DNA of 64,000 bases from Zhongshania sp. (GTDB taxonomy: Bacteria > Pseudomonadota > Gammaproteobacteria > Pseudomonadales > Spongiibacteraceae). The notes beneath the pieces are model-generated. The model saw only the letters and a program-made list of their open reading frames with translations, made no database searches and was not told where the DNA came from. The DNA lies in assembly GCF_029212375.1 (NCBI RefSeq), contig NZ_JARGNU010000002.1:384934-448933 (forward strand). Direction: 5' to 3'. Made by a program: the position numbers and the translations under genes. Positions 26,885-36,187 of the stretch are shown one piece after another. Within the stretch, counting starts at the first letter, position 1. Every line of letters starts with the position of its first letter.

Positions 26885-27874
26885 TTGACAGCCTTGCAAA
26901 ATCAAGAGGTATATAAATTGTTTGGTGAATTAAATAAGGTAGCTCTACGTGAAATCTGGCCTCATGAAGCGTCAGATTTTACTCCTTGGCTCGCAGACAA
27001 TATAGGCGAGCTTGGGAAATCATTAGGGATGGATCTAGAGCTAACCGAGCAGGAAGCGAGTGTTGGTGACTTTTCTTTAGATATCTTAGCTAAAGACTTA
27101 GGTTCGTCTAAGTCTGTAATTATAGAAAATCAGCTTACGCAAACTGATCATGATCATTTGGGTAAGTTGCTGACCTACGCCGCAGGATTTAATGCCTCTA
27201 TTGTTATTTGGGTGTCTGAAGCAATTCGGGAGGAGCACCGGCAGGCACTGGACTGGCTTAATCAAAGAACCGACAGTGAAACATCATTTTTTGGTGTGGT
27301 GGTAGAGGTGATAAAAATAGATGACTCAAAGCCTGCGTTTAATTTCAAATTAGTCGCTTCACCAAATGAATGGCAAAAAAACAAAAAACGGCAGTCCCAA
27401 AGTGCCTCGATTTCAACGAAAGGGGAGAGGTATAGAAATTATTTTCAAAGCCTAATTGATACGCTTCGGGATAAGTATAGGTTTACGTCAGCAAGGGCTG
27501 GTCAGCCTCAAAATTGGTATTCATTTTCGTCGGGTTCTAGTGGAATAACATATGGTGCGAATTTCGCTCAAGATGGTAAAGCGCGGGCTGAGTTATATAT
27601 TGGTGTTGGTGAACAAGTAAAGAATAAGTATATTTTTGACGAATTACAGAAAATGAAAAATGAAATAGAGGTTGAGTTAGGTGAAGCGCTTAGCTGGGAG
27701 CGTCTGGACAACGGAATAGCGTCAAGAATTGCTTTGTACACAAACGGCTCAATTGATGATGCAGATTCTGAGCTAGAGGCGGTTAAATCTTGGCATATTG
27801 ATAAATTATTGAAGTTGAAAACTGTATTTAGTAAAAAAATAAGACCTTTATCTGTAATTGCTCGAAGTATGTAA
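26885..27874 (+). CDS. DUF4268 protein with PD-(D/E)XK nuclease-like N-terminus
   Basis: 329 residues. The N-terminal half looks like a PD-(D/E)XK fold: Asp in '[12 protein letters not shown]' and the E-x-Q of '[27 protein letters not shown]'. The C-terminal half fits DUF4268 ('[32 protein letters not shown]'). Homologues are uncharacterised and scattered among bacteria; some nuclease-fold relatives act in defence or restriction, but no methylase or other defence gene is beside this one. The best start is a TTG at 26885 with AGGA upstream. The gene is markedly AT-richer than its neighbours, suggesting horizontal transfer. Confidence 0.85.
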   Translation: MTALQNQEVYKLFGELNKVALREIWPHEASDFTPWLADNIGELGKSLGMDLELTEQEASVGDFSLDILAKDLGSSKSVIIENQLTQTDHDHLGKLLTYAAGFNASIVIWVSEAIREEHRQALDWLNQRTDSETSFFGVVVEVIKIDDSKPAFNFKLVASPNEWQKNKKRQSQSASISTKGERYRNYFQSLIDTLRDKYRFTSARAGQPQNWYSFSSGSSGITYGANFAQDGKARAELYIGVGEQVKNKYIFDELQKMKNEIEVELGEALSWERLDNGIASRIALYTNGSIDDADSELEAVKSWHIDKLLKLKTVFSKKIRPLSVIARSM

Positions 27875-27941
27875 GTAATTTCTAATTCACGAGCGCCCCA
27901 GTTAAATCAAAGGGGCAGTTGATTCTGGAGATACTCTAATC

Positions 27942-28343
27942 ATGAAACACTCAGGTTCTTGCCTTTGCGGTAATGTTATTTATGAATACGGCGGTGAGCT
28001 TAAAAAATTTTTTCTCTGCCATTGCCAGCGCTGTCGTAAAAACTCGGGCTCGGCGCATGCTGCAAATATTTTTGGCCGTGGCGGTGAGTTAGTTTGGTTG
28101 CAGGGCAAAGACAGCGTATCTAATTTTAAGGTGTTGGGCACGCGGCATCAGCGCAGTTTTTGTAGCCGCTGTGGCTCGGCATTGCCTTTTGTGTCGGCAG
28201 ATGGCGAGTCGGTTGTGATTCCGGCGGGTAGTCTTAATACCGACATTGGCCTTGCGCCGCAGGGCCATATTTTTATGGGTAGCAAGGCGAGCTGGGACAA
28301 TGCGCTGGAAAATGTGCCGCGCTTTGATGAACTTCCTATTTAA
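27942..28343 (+). CDS. GFA (CENP-V/glutathione-dependent formaldehyde-activating) family protein
   Basis: 133 residues of the Mss4-like GFA fold. Zinc ligands are visible in 'GSCLCGNVIYEY', 'CHCQRCRKNSGSAHAANIF' and 'RSFCSRCGSALPF'. Family members bind zinc; the original formaldehyde-activation role holds only for a few. Substrate unknown. It stands alone between the DUF4268 gene and a small secreted protein. Confidence 0.9.
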   Translation: MKHSGSCLCGNVIYEYGGELKKFFLCHCQRCRKNSGSAHAANIFGRGGELVWLQGKDSVSNFKVLGTRHQRSFCSRCGSALPFVSADGESVVIPAGSLNTDIGLAPQGHIFMGSKASWDNALENVPRFDELPI

Positions 28344-28486
28344 AACTGCCCACTACGTTGGCTTGGCGCTGGCGTGATAAATCGGCATGAGTAACACCCA
28401 TCACTGTTCCCCGTCGGTACTCGATAGACAGAATTAATAGCTGTGTTATGCTGCTGTAAGAATTTGTTCATATTTGCGGGAGAATC

Positions 28487-28774
28487 ATGCTTCGCAGTCT
28501 GTTAGCAATGATCGTTGTACTGCTGTGCACCAATGCACTGGCGGATCGGCATCATTCAGCAAAAAGCTGGCTGGCGGGCAGTGTTAGCGATATCGCGGAA
28601 TGCCGTGCAGATTTTGCCGGTAGCGAAGACCCGCCCGCCAAACTGCTTAATACCAATACCCCTTATACTCTCCTTGATTTTCCTGACCAGCCGCAGGTTT
28701 ATGCCCCGCAAAATCTCGGCGCCCAGTGCATTTATCGAAATGCGCCAATTCGCGCGCCGCCAAAACTACTCTGA
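28487..28774 (+). CDS. Small secreted protein, unknown
   Basis: 95 residues. A clear Sec signal peptide (MLRSLLAMIVVLLCTNALA) with predicted cleavage near residue 19, then about 75 residues with two Cys that could form a disulfide (AECRAD and AQCIYR). No recognised domain. GGGAG-like sequence (GCGGGAGAATC) precedes the ATG at 28487. It is followed 42 bp later by a CBS-domain gene in the same direction. Confidence 0.65.
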   Translation: MLRSLLAMIVVLLCTNALADRHHSAKSWLAGSVSDIAECRADFAGSEDPPAKLLNTNTPYTLLDFPDQPQVYAPQNLGAQCIYRNAPIRAPPKLL

Positions 28775-28830
28775 TTAATACCAAAACCGACGGTATTCGC
28801 CGTTGCTGTTAATTAATGAGAGTTAAAAAC

Positions 28831-29394
28831 ATGAAACAGTTTGGACTATACGACGCCGATCGCGTCGATCAATTGGCGCACCCAGAAAACTTCGACCAGC
28901 TAAACGGTGATTCACCTGCAATGGTGGTGTTTACCGATTTTAAAGTACATGAACCGATGGTAATCGATGCCACGACCTCGGCGCTAGAAGCCGAGAATAT
29001 GATGAAACGCTCACATGTTCGACTGAAATTGGTTGTAGATGAATATGGCAGCTTCCTTGGCGTGGTCGCGTTAGAGGACCTTAGCGATAGCGAAATGATC
29101 AAAAAAGTGGCCGACGGCTACAACCGCGAGGAGCTTCAGGTGAATGACATGATGCGCAAGCGGCAAGATTTAAAGGTGTTTGATTTTAGGGAGCTGGAGT
29201 TAATGACCGTATCAGACGTGCTGGATGTGCTGAGGCAATACGGTCATCAACACTGTTTGGTGGTAGAGCGCTCGCACCACCAAATACGCGGTGTTATCTC
29301 GGCCAGCGACATCGCTCGAAAATTGAAAATGGATGTGTCTATTCAGCGTCCGCCAAAATTTGCCGAGTTGTATCTTTCGTCTTTACATCGCTAA
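28831..29394 (+). CDS. CBS-domain protein
   Basis: 187 residues consisting of a tandem CBS (Bateman) module: 'PMVIDATTSALEAENMMKRSHVRLKLVVDEYGSFLGVVALEDL' for the first and 'MTVSDVLDVLRQYGHQHCLVVERSHHQIRGVISASDIARKL' for the second. Such modules bind adenosine nucleotides and regulate partners; no effector domain is attached here. Start at 28831 (MKQFGLY) is chosen for GAGAG eight bases upstream rather than the ATG at 28816. A strong TTCG-loop hairpin follows the stop. Confidence 0.88.
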   Translation: MKQFGLYDADRVDQLAHPENFDQLNGDSPAMVVFTDFKVHEPMVIDATTSALEAENMMKRSHVRLKLVVDEYGSFLGVVALEDLSDSEMIKKVADGYNREELQVNDMMRKRQDLKVFDFRELELMTVSDVLDVLRQYGHQHCLVVERSHHQIRGVISASDIARKLKMDVSIQRPPKFAELYLSSLHR

Positions 29395-29405
29395 GGGCGG
29401 TCTTA

Positions 29406-29425
29406 TAGGGGGCTTCGGCCCCCTA
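29406..29425 (+). terminator. TTCG-loop hairpin after the CBS gene
   Basis: TAGGGGGC (29406-29413) and GCCCCCTA (29418-29425) pair perfectly around a TTCG tetraloop. This is a very stable hairpin 11 bases after the stop codon. The T-run is poor (AAATTG), so it may act as a 3' end stabiliser as much as a terminator. Confidence 0.75.
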
Positions 29426-29528
29426 AATTGACTCGGTATTGATTACCGCAAGAATCGGGCTGTATTAATAGCGTCGATTCGTCACAATGTTCTTTTTTGC
29501 ACTCCGCTGCCCAAGAAAAGGACACCCC

Positions 29529-30242
29529 GTGGTCACCACCGCAAATCATTCTTTAGCCAAAATTGACTGGCTTCAGCTAGAAGATCAATTAAATAGCCGC
29601 GGTAGTGCGCTTATTCAAAGCCTGTTTAACGCAGAAACCTGTCGCGAGGTGATTGCGCAATATCCTCAACAGGCGCTTTTTCGCAAGCGGGTCGTAATGG
29701 AGCGCCACGGTTATGGGCGCGGTGAGTATCAGTATTTTTCCTACCCCTTGCCCGATTTGGTTGCCGAACTGCGCCGTGATGTTTATGCGGGTTTAGTGCC
29801 GGTGGCCAATCGCTGGAATGAATTGATGGGCTTGGCCACACGGTTTCCCGATACTCATGAGGAGTTTATCCAGCGCTGCCACGCGGCGGGGCAGTGCAGC
29901 CCTACGCCATTGATGCTGCGGTATGAGGCGGGTGACTATAATTGCCTGCATCAAGACCTTTACGGCGAGCATGTGTTTCCCCTGCAAATGGTGGTGTTAT
30001 TGTCTGACCCAAAGCGGGATTTTAGTGGCGGTGAATTTGTAATGACCGAGCAGCGGCCGCGAATGCAGTCGCGGCCAGAGGTGCTGCCCTTGGCCCAAGG
30101 TGATGCCCTGATTTTTGCCGTGCACCAGCGGCCAGCAACCGGGACGCGTGGCATTTACCGGCTCAATCATCGTCACGGGGTGAGTGAGCTGCGCAGTGGT
30201 GAGCGGCATACTCTCGGCGTGATTTTTCATGATGCGAGCTAA
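29529..30242 (+). CDS. 2OG-Fe(II) oxygenase (Oxygenase-NA type)
   Basis: 237 residues. The jelly-roll core has the iron motif HQD in 'YNCLHQDLYGEHVFPLQ', a distal His in the 'NHRHGVSE...GERHTLGVIFHD' region and a 2-oxoglutarate-contacting Arg nearby. The closest family I recognise is the Oxygenase-NA group, proposed to act on damaged nucleic acid and often found with ada/alkA. The GTG at 29529 has AAAAGGA eight bases upstream and is preferred over an ATG at 29487 that lacks a ribosome-binding site. An AlkA-type glycosylase follows, supporting an alkylation-damage role. Confidence 0.85.
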   Translation: MVTTANHSLAKIDWLQLEDQLNSRGSALIQSLFNAETCREVIAQYPQQALFRKRVVMERHGYGRGEYQYFSYPLPDLVAELRRDVYAGLVPVANRWNELMGLATRFPDTHEEFIQRCHAAGQCSPTPLMLRYEAGDYNCLHQDLYGEHVFPLQMVVLLSDPKRDFSGGEFVMTEQRPRMQSRPEVLPLAQGDALIFAVHQRPATGTRGIYRLNHRHGVSELRSGERHTLGVIFHDAS

Positions 30243-30535
30243 TTAAATTGCCCGCTATCACTTACCCTTCGGGTACCCTGCGCTCACAAAATTCAACGGG
30301 ATCGCGGCGGAGCTCGCCTTCGGCTCAGACAGTCCTCGCTAATGCATCCCATTGATTTCTGTGATGCTCGGTGAGCTCAAACGCGGGATGAAGGCCGTGC
30401 CGCGTTTGAGTGTTAGGTAGAGCTGTTCTACTAACGTATTCGCAGCTGAAGGGGTCTAGGTTTAGTTGGGAGTGTTGTACGTTGGGGCAAATCTGTAAGT
30501 CGAATGAGCGGATTTTTGAGGGGCTTCTTCACATA
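30243..30535. other. Intergenic region with palindromic sequence
   Basis: 293 bp between the oxygenase and alkA. It is rich in short complementary blocks, the clearest being the 30376-30410 inverted repeat listed separately. No convincing ORF; a frame from 30410 merely extends alkA upstream. Confidence 0.4.
30376..30410. repeat. 11-bp perfect inverted repeat
   Basis: CTCAAACGCGG (30376-30386) and CCGCGTTTGAG (30400-30410) with a 13-base loop, followed by TGTTAGGT. The GTTAGGT resembles an integron attC core, but the left partner needed to pair with it is missing. It is more likely a terminator or a REP-like element. Confidence 0.6.
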
Positions 30536-31483
30536 ATGAGAATTTCACTAGAATTAGTGCTGCCAGCAAACTACAGGGTCGGCGATATACTCGCGTTTCA
30601 CGGTCGTGATAGCGAGCAGGTATCTGAGCGTTGCGTTATGCCGGTTGAAACACTAAGCCAATCCTTGCCTAGCACCTTGGAAAAGGCGTTGATTTGGGAA
30701 GGCTACCCAGCTTGTTTAGGTATTCAGTTTAACGGTCAAACGGCGACAGTGGTTTTAGACTTGGATATGTCCTTAGCGCAAAGTTCTAGGGCTAAGCATG
30801 CGGCGCAATGGCAGGTAAATCTGCAAGCCATGGTGAGACGGATGCTGGGTTTGAATCAAGATGTGGAAGCGTTCTTATTTCAATATTGCGAGCACCCGCA
30901 ACTGGGCGGTTTATTACAGCAGCGCCCAAACCTGCGGGTGCCGCTGTCGGTGAATCCTTTTGAGGCCTTGTGCTGGGCGGTTACGGGCCAGCAAATTAGT
31001 GTGGCAGCGGCCGTGTCGATTCGGCGGCGTTTTATTCAATTACTGGGTTGCCTACATTCCAGTGGCTTGCGCTGCCACCCAAGTGTTGAACAGGTCGCGG
31101 CCAGTGAGCTTGCGGTTTTGTGCAACGTTGGTTTGTCTAAAACCAAGGCGCAGACCTTGATATTTTTGGCACAGGCACTAGCGTGTGGCCAACTCAAACT
31201 CCCCCAAAGCGACGATCAGCTATTAGATCACGTCAGCGCCGAAACACTTCGCCGCCAATTGCTGGGTATTCGGGGTATCGGCCCGTGGACGGTTAACTAC
31301 GTTTTGCTGCGGGGCTTCGCCTATTTAGATGGCTCGCTGCACGGCGATGTTGCGGTGCGCCGTAATCTTCAATTGCTATTAGCTCGCCACGATAAAATTA
31401 GTGAGCTGGAGACACAGCAGTGGCTAGCACAATTCTCACCGTGGCGAGCCTTGGTTGCGGCGCATTTGTGGATGTTAGCTTGA
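30536..31483 (+). CDS. alkA: DNA-3-methyladenine glycosylase II (AlkA-type)
   Basis: Excises alkylated purines (for example 3-methyladenine) from DNA; 315 residues. An AlkA_N-like domain ('MRISLELVLPANYRVGDILAFHGRD') precedes the HhH-GPD domain: 'VNPFEALCWAVTGQQISVAAA', the hairpin 'LLGIRGIGPWTVNYVLLRGF' and the catalytic Asp in 'LDGSLHGDVAVRRNL'. Start at 30536 matches the family N-terminus; the frame is open to 30410 but that extension is unlike AlkA. It lies about 290 bp after the 2OG-Fe(II) oxygenase gene in the same direction. Confidence 0.9.
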   Translation: MRISLELVLPANYRVGDILAFHGRDSEQVSERCVMPVETLSQSLPSTLEKALIWEGYPACLGIQFNGQTATVVLDLDMSLAQSSRAKHAAQWQVNLQAMVRRMLGLNQDVEAFLFQYCEHPQLGGLLQQRPNLRVPLSVNPFEALCWAVTGQQISVAAAVSIRRRFIQLLGCLHSSGLRCHPSVEQVAASELAVLCNVGLSKTKAQTLIFLAQALACGQLKLPQSDDQLLDHVSAETLRRQLLGIRGIGPWTVNYVLLRGFAYLDGSLHGDVAVRRNLQLLLARHDKISELETQQWLAQFSPWRALVAAHLWMLA

Positions 31484-31608
31484 TTCCCCCATTAACTGGC
31501 TGTCTTTTGTCAACGAGACGATACCGTTGCCAGCCTAGACTCCCCAGACTAACATAGACTCTTAGTGCGCCGATTTTGAGGCTGCTTCAAATGCCTCTGG
31601 AGGGAATA

Positions 31609-32091
31609 ATGGATAAATACTTAGTCACCAAAGAAGAAATTGAACAATTTGAAGGGATATCAAAAACTCATTTTTTGAATGAGAATGCAAAGCGGACTAA
31701 TAAATCGCTAGGCGATTTAACAGGGTTGTCTGGATTTGGGTTTCATATTATTGAAGTTCAACCTGGTCATGAAACCACAGAGTTTCATATGCACTATCAT
31801 GAAGACGAGTGCATTTATATTCTTGATGGAGTGGCCGAGGCTCAGATCGGCGAGTATATATACAGTGTTAAGTCGGGAGATTTTATAGGATATCGAGCAG
31901 GTGGGGAGGCTCATGCTCTTAAAAATGTCGGTGATTCAATATTGAAATGTATCGTGGTTGGTCAACGTCTTGATCATGATGTGGGTGATTATCCAAAATT
32001 AAATAAGCGCATTTATCGTCAAAAAAATATGCCGTGGAATCTTGTCGATATTGACAGGATTGCGGAGCCAAATGCAGGTAAGAAGGCTTAA
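31609..32091 (+). CDS. Cupin-domain protein
   Basis: 160 residues, a single small cupin barrel. The metal motif is 'TEFHMHYHEDECIYILDG' (HxH...E) with the third His in 'YRAGGEAHALKNVGD'. Cupins of this size act as dioxygenases, isomerases or sensors; nothing more specific is visible. GAGGGAAT precedes the ATG at 31609. It is AT-rich compared with the flanking alkA and MCC genes, which hints at recent acquisition. Confidence 0.85.
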   Translation: MDKYLVTKEEIEQFEGISKTHFLNENAKRTNKSLGDLTGLSGFGFHIIEVQPGHETTEFHMHYHEDECIYILDGVAEAQIGEYIYSVKSGDFIGYRAGGEAHALKNVGDSILKCIVVGQRLDHDVGDYPKLNKRIYRQKNMPWNLVDIDRIAEPNAGKKA

Positions 32092-32374
32092 TATATTTGC
32101 AGCTGTTCAGACCTTTCACGCTGGTCGCTCGTACCTCGTGCCGCTCAGCGTGGAGCCTTTAAAAGACATACTAATTATCATTAGCTTTAGTGCTTTTTAA
32201 ATATCTTCTGTTTACTCTAGCCCATCAGCTTTGTTCGCTGCTAATCGTTACATTTTATTGGTATAGGCCGCTGGGCCCACAACACAATGCATCTCTTTGC
32301 AGCGGATTTCCGTTACCAATGGGGGGTTAAAGCGGTGTTGTTTTTTTGAATTTACATGGCGGCTCTGGTGCAGC

Positions 32375-34381
32375 TCATTCGGCTTTCTCAAATTCAATTA
32401 ATTCAGCACCGCCGCTCACCAGCTCGCCGGCTTGGTAATAAAACGCTTTCACTATACCGTCGGCGGGGGCGCGAATAGTGTGTTCCATCTTCATGGCTTC
32501 CATTATTAGTAGGGCGTCACCTTTGCTGACGGTGCTACCCGCGGCTAATAGATGGCTGACAATGGTGCCATTCATCGGCGCGATCAATTGGTTCTCAGAG
32601 GCGTCGCCACTGCTGTCGCCTAAGTCGGGTCGTTTGATATTAAATTGCACGGCGCGCTCGGCGGTGTACATACTGAAGCTACCGTTGTGCTCGGCGATGC
32701 TGGCGCTCTGGCGGTGGCCGTCGATATCGGCCTGTAATACGCGCTCGTTTAACTCACCGCTAACGGTGTATTCTTGTTCGCCGTGCTTAATATTGAAACT
32801 GGTGGGATCGGTATCAAGAGCCGTGGCGCAGACCGAGACGACCTCGTCACCAAATTGCAGCGCAAAGTGATGCTGCGCTGGTTGATTCAAACGCCAGCTG
32901 TGGGGGTTGTTCCAAGGCGAGCCAGCGTCGCTGCTGCCATAGGCGCGGGCGGCAATAAGCTGTTTCTGTTTTAAAATGAGATAGAGCGCGGCCAGTGCGA
33001 GATTGTCGCCAAGTTCGGGAGTGTCGCGATTTAGCAGCTGGTCTTCATGCTTGCCGATAAAGCCCGTGTCAAATTCTGCTTTGGCAAACGCGGGGTGCTG
33101 GCAAAGCGTGTACAGAAAGTCGATATTTGTGGTGACGCCGTTTAATCGATATTCCTTTAAGGCGCCACCCAAGCGCCGCAGCGCATGTTGGCGGTCGGTG
33201 TCCCACACAATTAATTTGGCGATCATGGGGTCGTAAAATACACTGACTTCATCGCCTTCGATCACGCCGGTGTCGATACGGATATGGGCCGATTCCGCCG
33301 GGGTTTCTAAAAAGTGAAGGCTGCCGGTTTGGGGCAAAAATTCATTGTTAGGGTCTTCGGCGTAAATTCGCACTTCTATGGCGTGGCCATTAATTGTTAA
33401 TTCATTCTGCTTAAGCGGCAGAACGTCGCCAGCGGCAACTCGCAGCTGCCACTCCACTAAGTCTAAACCGGTAATCATTTCGGTAACGGGGTGTTCTACC
33501 TGCAGACGGGTATTCATTTCCATGAAATAAAAACTACCGTCGGCGTCGAGTAAAAACTCAACCGTGCCAGCACCAACATAATCAATGGCTTGGGCAGCGC
33601 ATACTGCGGCGTTACCCATTTCGGCACGCAGGGTTTCGCTCATGCTGGGCGCGGGGGCCTCTTCAATTACTTTTTGGTGGCGGCGCTGTATGGAGCAGTC
33701 GCGCTCAAATAAATACACCGCGTTGCCGTGACTGTCGCAGAACACTTGAATTTCGATGTGACGGGGCTGGGTAAGGTATTTTTCAACCAGCATGGTGTCG
33801 TCGCCAAAGCCGTTCATGGCTTCGCGCTTGGCGGCGTCAAGGGCAGTGTCAAACTCCTCTGCGCTCCACACTTGGCGCATGCCTTTACCGCCGCCGCCAG
33901 CCGTGGCTTTAAGTAATACCGGGTAGCCCATGTCGTTGGCGGCTTTGCGGATTATTTCCGGATCTTGGTCGTCGCCATGATAGCCTGTTACCAGTGGTAC
34001 ACCGGCTTTTTCCATAATTTGCTTAGCGGCAGATTTAGAACCCATGGCCTCGATTGCGGGGGTGGGCGGCCCGATAAATACAATATTTTCAGCGGCGCAG
34101 CGACGACAAAAGGCCGCGTTTTCTGATAAAAATCCATAGCCGGGGTGGATGGCCTGTGCGCCGGTTTTTATTGCGGCGGCGATGACTTTATCAATATCTA
34201 AGTAAGAGTCTCGCGCTGCGGAGCCGCCAATATGGATGGCTTCGTCGGCCATGCTGACATGCAGGGCGTTGCGGTCGGCGTCGCTGTAAACCGCCACGGT
34301 GCGGACACCCATGCGGCGTGCCGTTTTGATAACGCGGCAGGCGATTTCCCCGCGGTTGGCAATCAGAATTTTAGTAAACAT
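32375..34381 (-). CDS. liuD: Methylcrotonyl-CoA carboxylase, biotin-containing alpha subunit
   Basis: Carboxylates biotin with ATP and bicarbonate and carries it for 3-methylcrotonyl-CoA carboxylation in leucine breakdown; 668 residues. Biotin carboxylase domain: '[22 protein letters not shown]', ATP-grasp '[12 protein letters not shown]', '[23 protein letters not shown]'. The C-terminal biotinyl domain has Lys631 in 'MEAMKMEH'. Its partner beta subunit is immediately upstream. Acetyl-, propionyl- and geranyl-CoA carboxylase alpha subunits look similar; the adjacent isovaleryl-CoA dehydrogenase and LiuR-like gene favour MCC. Confidence 0.93.
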   Translation of the reverse strand: [668 protein letters not shown]

Positions 34382-34464
34382 GCTTGCGCTTCCGTATTAT
34401 TTAATAAGCCAGTATTCAGTGTTAGAAAAGTGTGCCGAGTAATTTGTGTTGAAAGCTCAAGGCA

Positions 34465-36072
34465 CTACATTCTGAATACGCCAAATTTTGTGTCTTCAAT
34501 TGGCTTGTTTAAGCTGGCAGACAAGCTCAAGCCCAATACCATGCGGGTGTCGGCGGGGTCGATAACGCCGTCGTCCCACAGCCGCGCCGAGGCGTAATAC
34601 GGGTGGCCCTGCTTTTCGTAGGTGTCGAGAATTGGCTGCTTAAAGGCTTTTTCTTCCTCGGCGGGCCAGTCTTTATCGTCGCGCTCATATTGGTCGCGTT
34701 TTATTTGCGCCATAACGCCAGCGGCTTGCTCACCACCCATTACCGAGATGCGCGCATTGGGCCACATAAACATAAAGCGCGGGTCGTAGGCGCGGCCGCA
34801 CATACCATAGTTGCCGGCGCCAAAGGAGCCGCCAATAAGTACGGTAAGCTTGGGCACTTTGGCACAGGCAACTGCCATTACCATTTTGGCGCCGTGCTTG
34901 GCAATGCCGCCGGCTTCGTATTGCTGGCCGACCATAAAGCCGGTGATGTTCTGCAAGAAAATCAGGGGAATTTTACGTTGGGCACACAGCTCAATAAAAT
35001 GCGTGCCTTTCTGCGCAGATTCAGAAAACAGTATGCCGTTATTGGCGATAATACCCACTGGGTAGCCAAATATGCGGGCAAAGCCACAGATTAAGGTAGT
35101 GCCGTACAGGGCTTTGAATTCGTCAAAGTCAGAGGCATCCACAATGCGAGCGATAATTTCGCGCACGTCATAGGGTTTGCGACTGTCTTTAGGCACAATG
35201 CCGTAAATGTCTTTGGCGGGGTAGGCGGGTTCTTCGCTGGGCGCAATGTCGAGTTCAATTGGTTTACGGCGATTTAAACGTTTTACGGCATTGCGCGCCA
35301 ATTGCAGCGCGTGGTGATCGTTTTGGGCGTAGTGATCGGCAACCCCTGAGGTGCGGCAGTGAACATCGGCGCCGCCGAGGTCTTCGGCACTAACCACTTC
35401 ACCTGTGGCGGCTTTTACCAGTGGCGGGCCGGCAAGAAAGATGGTGCCTTGTTCGCGCACTATAATGGATTCGTCGGCCATCGCCGGAATGTAAGCGCCA
35501 CCTGCCGTGCAGCTGCCCATGACCACCGCGATTTGAGGAATGCCCATGGCCGACATATTGGCCTGATTAAAAAAGAAGCGGCCAAAGTGTTCGCGGTCTG
35601 GGAATACGTCGTCTTGGCGGGGTAGATTGGCGCCGCCTGAGTCGACCAAATAAATACAGGGTAAGAAGTTTTCTTGGGCGATGCTTTGGGCGCGCAAATG
35701 CTTTTTCACTGTAAGGGGGAAGTAGCTGCCGCCTTTAACCGTGGCGTCGTTGGCGATAACCATGCATTCCTGCCCGCAGACGCGGCCAATGCCGGTAATG
35801 ATGCCCGCCGCGGCGAGTTCTTCTTCGTAAACTTCGTAAGCAGCTAATTGCGATAATTCTAGAAAGGGCGTGCCGACATCGACAAGAGCACTGATTCTTT
35901 CCCTTGGCAGTAACTTGCCGCGCTCGGTATGGCGGCGCTGAGATTTTTCACCGCCGCCGCGGCTGATCTTGGTCACAATGTTTTTGAGGTCGTCGACCTG
36001 CGCTTGCATGTGCGCGGTGTTTTCGAGAAAACCGGTATCGCGGGGATTAATTGTCGATTTCAGTACGGTCAT
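34465..36072 (-). CDS. liuB: Methylcrotonyl-CoA carboxylase, carboxyltransferase beta subunit
   Basis: Transfers CO2 from biotin to 3-methylcrotonyl-CoA; 535 residues, normal length. It shows the MCC-beta blocks '[37 protein letters not shown]', '[57 protein letters not shown]' and '[31 protein letters not shown]'. It sits between liuA (115 bp upstream) and liuD (83 bp downstream). A separate liuC hydratase, usual between liuB and liuD in Pseudomonas, is absent from this locus. Confidence 0.95.
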   Translation of the reverse strand: MTVLKSTINPRDTGFLENTAHMQAQVDDLKNIVTKISRGGGEKSQRRHTERGKLLPRERISALVDVGTPFLELSQLAAYEVYEEELAAAGIITGIGRVCGQECMVIANDATVKGGSYFPLTVKKHLRAQSIAQENFLPCIYLVDSGGANLPRQDDVFPDREHFGRFFFNQANMSAMGIPQIAVVMGSCTAGGAYIPAMADESIIVREQGTIFLAGPPLVKAATGEVVSAEDLGGADVHCRTSGVADHYAQNDHHALQLARNAVKRLNRRKPIELDIAPSEEPAYPAKDIYGIVPKDSRKPYDVREIIARIVDASDFDEFKALYGTTLICGFARIFGYPVGIIANNGILFSESAQKGTHFIELCAQRKIPLIFLQNITGFMVGQQYEAGGIAKHGAKMVMAVACAKVPKLTVLIGGSFGAGNYGMCGRAYDPRFMFMWPNARISVMGGEQAAGVMAQIKRDQYERDDKDWPAEEEKAFKQPILDTYEKQGHPYYASARLWDDGVIDPADTRMVLGLSLSASLNKPIEDTKFGVFRM

Positions 36073-36187
36073 GGTGGCTGCCTGTGCTTCGTTTTATATC
36101 GTCAAAAACGTATTTATTGCTTCTTAAATTTGGCCACCCATTGTTTATTTTTTATGGGTGGCCCTAATTAAATTGCATCGGCGAGGT

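Noticed and set aside
30376..30418. Functional integron attC site
   Set aside because: The GTTAGGT core has no partner on the other side of the stem, and there is no integrase or cassette array nearby.
26885..32091. A defence island around the DUF4268 gene
   Set aside because: Neighbouring genes are GFA, CBS, DNA-repair and cupin proteins; no second defence gene, methylase or toxin-antitoxin pair is present.
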